8,979 bases of DNA. Origin: Thermoplasmata archaeon (GTDB taxonomy: Archaea > Thermoplasmatota > Thermoplasmata > Thermoplasmatales > Thermoplasmataceae). Position numbers and translations under genes: made by a program. The notes below the pieces were generated by a model, which saw nothing but the letters and a program-made list of their open reading frames with translations, made no database searches and was not told the origin of the DNA. This document shows positions 6,024 through 8,979 of the stretch, in pieces. How positions within the stretch are numbered: position 1 is the first letter of the stretch; every line of letters starts with the position of its first letter. The stretch is taken from assembly GCA_021826835.1 (NCBI GenBank), contig JAKAYH010000069.1, forward strand, positions 1 to 8,979, given 5' to 3'.

Positions 6024-6803
6024 ACGAATAAAATTGAAGCTGAAAATATATCAAAAAAATACGGAAGCAAGATAGGGCTTTCTGAACTGAATCTTTCGTT
6101 CCATAGTGGACTGGTTGAAGGCCTGATTGGTCCAAATGGATCCGGTAAAACCACGGCCCTGAGAATAATTTCTGGGATTATCAAGTATGATTCTGGAACC
6201 ATTAAAATTGATGGCAATCAAATTGAGTTCTATGAAAAATTTGCCAGGGAACATATAGCTTATGTTCCTGAGACACCAGTACTGTATGAAACCTTAACTG
6301 GAAATGAATACTGCGACCTGTATGCCGGGATAAGAGGTGTTAACGGTGAGGAATATCAGAGTATAAAGTACAGTATTGCAGATGCACTTGATCTGACAGA
6401 GACCATGGATAGGCCAATCGGAATGCTGTCGTTTGGCACAAAACAGAAAATCTCCATACTTTCTGCGCTTTCCTCAAAACCAGAGGTTTTAATTTTAGAT
6501 GAGTCCCTGAATGGCCTTGACCCGACATCTATAATTGTTGTTAAAGAGGTTATAAGGGAAATGATCCAGAATGGTCACTTTGTAATATTTTCTACACATA
6601 TACTCGATCTGGCCGAAATAATGTGTAACAGAGTCCAGATACTTGATTCGGGGAAAAAAATACTGGAGGGAAATATGGATGAATTAAATGAAGAGGGAGA
6701 GGGAGGTTTTCTGGAAAAGTTGTTCCTTCAAATAACGGGAAAAGAGGATATACTCGAGAGGGCAAAAAAATTAGGTGATTCTTTATTTCGATCAGAGGAA
6801 TAA
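6024..6803 (+). CDS. ABC transporter ATP-binding protein with a non-canonical start codon
   Basis: The open frame runs from 6003 (after TAA 6000) to TAA 6801-6803 and encodes an ABC ATPase that powers the membrane protein encoded next. Numbered from ACG 6024 (259 residues), the N-terminus reads xNKIEAENISKKYG, a classic ABC domain start. Walker A GPNGSGKTT is at 36-44. The Q-loop position holds Glu83 (YVPETP), as is common in ABC-2 exporters. The signature is the variant LSFGT (135-139), Walker B VLILDE ends at 160, the D-loop NGLDP is at 163-167, and the H-loop His is 192. Catalytic residues are intact, so the domain looks functional. There is no ATG, GTG or TTG in frame until ATG 6405, which would discard Walker A. 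Initiation at ACG 6024, or ATT 6033, or a base change/sequencing error at 6024-6026, must be assumed. The substrate is unknown. Confidence 0.85.
   Translation, partial: TNKIEAENISKKYGSKIGLSELNLSFHSGLVEGLIGPNGSGKTTALRIISGIIKYDSGTIKIDGNQIEFYEKFAREHIAYVPETPVLYETLTGNEYCDLYAGIRGVNGEEYQSIKYSIADALDLTETMDRPIGMLSFGTKQKISILSALSSKPEVLILDESLNGLDPTSIIVVKEVIREMIQNGHFVIFSTHILDLAEIMCNRVQILDSGKKILEGNMDELNEEGEGGFLEKLFLQITGKEDILERAKKLGDSLFRSEE
6794..6799 (+). promoter_or_regulatory. Shine-Dalgarno site before the permease
   Basis: AGAGGA lies inside the last codons of the ATPase gene, seven bases before ATG 6807. This is ideal spacing for translational coupling of the permease. That ATG is not in the permease frame and stops after MNRH (TAA 6819), which is why this site matters for deciding the start. 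Confidence 0.45.
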
Positions 6804-8398
6804 TTTATGAATCGACATTAATCAACAGGGAATACAGATACCAGGCACTAAAATCATCTGAGAGATTTAATAGAGAGTTTGAAAAAAGATCATTCTCCAA
6901 GAACTATATTCAGCATATCATATTCAGATCTGGCCTTATCTATAGTGCCATTTTTCTGTTATTTTCATTGCTTATCACATATAGCGGTATAAGTGTATCC
7001 TACAAAGGAATCTATGCAACTGGTTTTTCCATATTCCTCTATCAATTTGGGATTAACACCTTTGGCTCATTCATGTGGATTCAGACCCTGAAGAATGAAA
7101 AGATCATAGACCCCGGGAAGTTCCTATTCACTAAGGATAGTGGCATGGTTTTACCTGCCTCCTGGTTTGTAAACACTGGTGTGTATACTATGCTTCTTGA
7201 TATACCACCCATTGTATTTTATTATTACATTAACAGAAACCTGGATAATGTGTTAATTCAGATGATCTGGGGTGCAACATGTATAGTTCTGGGCTTTTCC
7301 GTTGGGTCCTTTCTGTCCATCATTTCACAAAGAGGGAATTGGAGTGGAAGAATAGGTTCTGGTATTTTCAATTCCCTTAAAATGATTGGTCTTATCTCCA
7401 TATTCATATTTTTTGACGTTACAGTATTTTTCCCGCGGTATATCTTTCTGTTTTCCTTCTCAGTCCAGTATCCCTTAAATTATGTGTTTCCTGTTCTTGA
7501 TATAGGCTTTATTGCTTTCACTAATCATGTAAATGTGGATTCGATTGTTGCATCCTTTTCATGGAGTTTCTTTTATCTTATTCTTTCGATTTTCATTGCT
7601 TACTTTCTTGCCAGGAATATTCTGGAAAACCTGTTCGATCGAAACATGGCAACTTTCCAGAATAAGCATATAAAAAGAAAAAATAGCAGGAAGTTCAGCT
7701 CCATAGTATCATTGACCATGAAGGATCTGAAGCTCGCTACAAGAGATCTTACAAACCTTTCAAGCTTTTTCTTTCCGGTATTTTTTAGTCTTCCCGCACT
7801 TCTGGAGGTTTTTGTTGATAAAAGATTTGGAAACTTCCCTCCACTTTTTACCTATATTGCAATTTTCCTGCTCACAACACTGTCAGTTTCTTTTTATTCG
7901 ATTCAGTCTCTTGTAATGGAAGGAAAAAGTTTTGCAAATTTGAGGATTTGGCTGATTACAAAAACTGAGATGATATTCTCTAAGGCACTTTCATCCCTTA
8001 TAATATTCATTTTCTTCGCTATTCCAATAGTTATTGTTATGATCGGCGCAAATTTTGGAGATATCATATATGCTGTGCTCATAATTGCAGACGCTGCACT
8101 GGCTTTTTTCTTTTCCTCATTTGTCACTTTGTCGTTTATAATTTCCAGGATACCGAAGGAGACCACAAACATCAATATCTATTCCTTTGGCGGAATAGCC
8201 GGACTGATACTAATATTTTCAATATCCATAATTTCCGGTTCTTTTGCGCCATTGGTTTCATTCTTTATTGGCGCAATACTTGCAATTCCCCAAATTGACC
8301 TACCCTCTATATTCCTAGGGATCACTCTTCTCCTTAGTTTATTATTGATTAGATTAATATTCACATATCTATCCAGTGAAGATAAGTCAAAAACATAA
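6803..8398 (+). CDS. ABC transporter permease (ABC-2-like exporter), start region irregular
   Basis: This is the membrane partner of the preceding ATPase: about 530 residues, very hydrophobic, with roughly 12 membrane segments in two halves. The halves are joined by a basic linker around 7640-7710 (RNMATFQNKHIKRKNSRKF). The second half begins with TMKDLKLATRDLTNLSSFF (from 7717), like the KDxK-xxxRD entry helix of large ABC-2 exporter subunits. The frame is open from 6779, and the part before 6968 is clearly coding: YESTLINREYRYQALKSSER, then a first membrane helix encoded from about 6917. The in-frame TTG at 6968 lies inside that helix and is not a credible start. An ATG at 6807, seven bases after AGAGGA (6794-6799), is well placed but out of frame and reads MNRH-stop. 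The true start is unresolved; 6803 (ATT) is only a frame-consistent placeholder. The 3' end of the ATPase gene overlaps this open frame. Confidence 0.8.
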   Translation: MYESTLINREYRYQALKSSERFNREFEKRSFSKNYIQHIIFRSGLIYSAIFLLFSLLITYSGISVSYKGIYATGFSIFLYQFGINTFGSFMWIQTLKNEKIIDPGKFLFTKDSGMVLPASWFVNTGVYTMLLDIPPIVFYYYINRNLDNVLIQMIWGATCIVLGFSVGSFLSIISQRGNWSGRIGSGIFNSLKMIGLISIFIFFDVTVFFPRYIFLFSFSVQYPLNYVFPVLDIGFIAFTNHVNVDSIVASFSWSFFYLILSIFIAYFLARNILENLFDRNMATFQNKHIKRKNSRKFSSIVSLTMKDLKLATRDLTNLSSFFFPVFFSLPALLEVFVDKRFGNFPPLFTYIAIFLLTTLSVSFYSIQSLVMEGKSFANLRIWLITKTEMIFSKALSSLIIFIFFAIPIVIVMIGANFGDIIYAVLIIADAALAFFFSSFVTLSFIISRIPKETTNINIYSFGGIAGLILIFSISIISGSFAPLVSFFIGAILAIPQIDLPSIFLGITLLLSLLLIRLIFTYLSSEDKSKT

Positions 8399-8415
8399 GG
8401 AAAATTTATTAATGG

Positions 8416-8423
8416 TATATAAA
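8416..8423 (+). promoter_or_regulatory. TATA box of the rps19e-pdcd5 operon
   Basis: TATATAAA is centred about 28 bases before ATG 8448, a strong archaeal promoter that predicts an almost leaderless transcript. It lies 18 bases after the permease stop codon, so the ribosomal operon is transcribed separately from the ABC genes. Confidence 0.65.
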
Positions 8424-8425
8424 TG

Positions 8426-8440
8426 CACTCTGACTGAGTG
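8426..8440. promoter_or_regulatory. Inverted repeat between TATA box and start of rps19e
   Basis: CACTC and GAGTG flank TGACT. The repeat fills most of the space between the TATA box and the start codon, where a bound protein would block transcription initiation. The arms are only 5 bp, so chance is possible. Confidence 0.3.
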
Positions 8441-8447
8441 ATAATTC

Positions 8448-8900
8448 ATGGTAAATGTCAAAGAAGTACCTGCAGACCTGCTTGTTGATGAACTTGCACT
8501 GCAGTTTGGTGAAATGAAAAACCTGGAGGAGCCAGAATGGACGCTCTATACCAAATCTGGAGTACACAGGGAAAAGGGCTGGACTCAAGAAGACTGGTAC
8601 TACAGAAGGCTGGCCTCAACGCTGAGAAAAGTGTATGTTAACAGTGGCATAGGAATACAGAGATTGAGTGAACAGTATGGCGGAAAAAAAGATGGGGGCT
8701 CAAAGCCTTATCATCCAGCAGCGGGAAGCCGATCCATAGTAAGACATATGTTTAACAGGCTGGAGGAACTTGGACTTATTAAGAAATCCGAAAAAGGGAG
8801 AGTTGTCACTCCATCCGGGCAGGCTATGCTAGATAAGGCATCAAGAAAAGTTATGGAAAAACTTGCAGAACAAAAACCCGAGTTAAAGAAATATCTTTAA
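8448..8900 (+). CDS. rps19e: 30S ribosomal protein S19e
   Basis: The 150-residue protein is a complete archaeal/eukaryotic S19e, a winged-helix ribosomal protein of the small-subunit head with no bacterial counterpart. Diagnostic segments are VKEVPADLLVDELA (4-17), EDWYYRRLASTLRKVYVNSG (48-67) and SRSIVRHMFNRLEELGLIKK (94-113). Between the last two, RLSEQYGGKK is followed by a loop rich in Gly and Lys. The length matches the family (about 145-155). ATG 8448 is preceded by a TATA box at leaderless distance and no Shine-Dalgarno sequence. The stop is followed ten bases later by the start of the PDCD5-like gene; this pairing with S19e is widespread in archaea and indicates a co-transcribed translation operon. 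Confidence 0.97.
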   Translation: MVNVKEVPADLLVDELALQFGEMKNLEEPEWTLYTKSGVHREKGWTQEDWYYRRLASTLRKVYVNSGIGIQRLSEQYGGKKDGGSKPYHPAAGSRSIVRHMFNRLEELGLIKKSEKGRVVTPSGQAMLDKASRKVMEKLAEQKPELKKYL

Positions 8901-8906
8901 GGTGGT
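8901..8906 (+). promoter_or_regulatory. Shine-Dalgarno site deciding the GTG start of the PDCD5-like gene
   Basis: GGTGGT begins directly after the rps19e stop codon and ends four bases before GTG 8911. It supports GTG 8911 as the start rather than the in-frame ATG at 8953. Internal genes of the operon use a ribosome-binding site, while the first gene appears leaderless. Confidence 0.6.
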
Positions 8907-8910
8907 TATC

Positions 8911-8979
8911 GTGGAAGGGGACAGAGAACTTGAGGAACTCAGACGAAGAAAAATGGAGGAACTTCAAAGGTACCAAACA
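8911..8979 (+). CDS. DNA-binding protein of the PDCD5 (TFAR19) family, 3' part outside the window
   Basis: Only 23 codons are visible, from GTG 8911 to the right edge. They begin MEGDRELEELRRRKMEEL, the highly charged N-terminal helix that opens archaeal PDCD5-family proteins (full length usually 110-120 residues). These small helical-bundle proteins bind DNA in vitro; their precise cellular role in archaea is not settled. Position ten bases after rps19e, with a Shine-Dalgarno site in between, matches the conserved archaeal order S19e-PDCD5, usually followed by L39e and L31e genes, which would lie beyond the edge. Confidence 0.85.
   Translation, partial: MEGDRELEELRRRKMEELQRYQT

Noticed and set aside
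6764..6770. A-AAA-AAA slippery heptamer near the end of the ABC ATPase gene, possible programmed frameshift fusing ATPase and permease
   Set aside because: A -1 shift there meets TGA at 6776 and a +1 shift meets TAG at 6772, so neither leads into the permease frame.
6405..6803. ATG 6405 as the start of the ABC ATPase
   Set aside because: It would remove Walker A and the Q-loop, while the continuous upstream frame encodes both perfectly.
6968..8398. TTG 6968 as the start of the permease
   Set aside because: It falls within the first membrane helix, and more than 50 codons of coherent protein sequence precede it in the same frame.
8399..8447. Terminator between the permease and rps19e
   Set aside because: No T-run of five or more on the + strand follows the permease stop codon in this short spacer; I cannot support a terminator there.

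Overview
The window looks like a chromosomal segment of an acidophilic Thermoplasmatales-type archaeon (Thermoplasmatota; Ferroplasma, Cuniculiplasma and related 'plasma' lineages). The case rests on four things: an archaeal S19e gene followed by a PDCD5-type DNA-binding protein gene, an archaeal Hjc-like Holliday junction resolvase, TATA boxes about 25-28 bases before many start codons (mostly leaderless mRNAs), and a moderately AT-rich sequence. The genus cannot be fixed from sequence reading alone. No tRNA, rRNA, CRISPR array or insertion sequence was seen.

Layout. Positions 1-653 (+) hold the 3' part of an unrecognised multi-pass membrane protein. It converges on an AMP-forming acyl-CoA synthetase (681-2567, -) across a T-rich tandem repeat. 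A 313-base divergent spacer (2568-2880) holds two promoters and two perfect inverted repeats, then comes an Hjc-like resolvase (2881-3396, +). The resolvase overlaps tail-to-tail by 9 bases with a class III PLP aminotransferase/racemase (3388-4749, -). A second divergent spacer (4750-4872) carries a striking cluster of AAATTAC half-sites. It precedes a ferritin-like/VIT1 fusion membrane protein (4873-5868, +), probably an iron or manganese exporter. Next is an ABC exporter pair: an ATPase (6024-6803) and a large permease (about 6803-8398). The window ends with rps19e (8448-8900) and the first 23 codons of a pdcd5-like gene (8911 to the edge).

How the genes relate. Only two groups look functionally linked: the ABC ATPase with its permease, and S19e with PDCD5. 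The others are single genes with their own promoters (acyl activation, amino-acid/PLP chemistry, recombination, metal efflux).

Most noteworthy points. (1) Both ABC genes lack a usable canonical start codon. The ATPase has ACG exactly where a leaderless ATG is expected. The permease frame has no ATG near its start, although a well-placed ATG with a Shine-Dalgarno sequence sits in the wrong frame. Taking only canonical starts would cut off the Walker A region of the ATPase and over 50 N-terminal residues of the permease. (2) A 21-bp perfect palindrome overlaps a 16-bp one upstream of the metal exporter, a good candidate for a metal-responsive operator. (3) The acyl-CoA synthetase has Gly where acetyl-CoA synthetases have the acetate-limiting Trp, so acetate is probably not its preferred substrate. 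I did not find a convincing entirely new multi-gene system.
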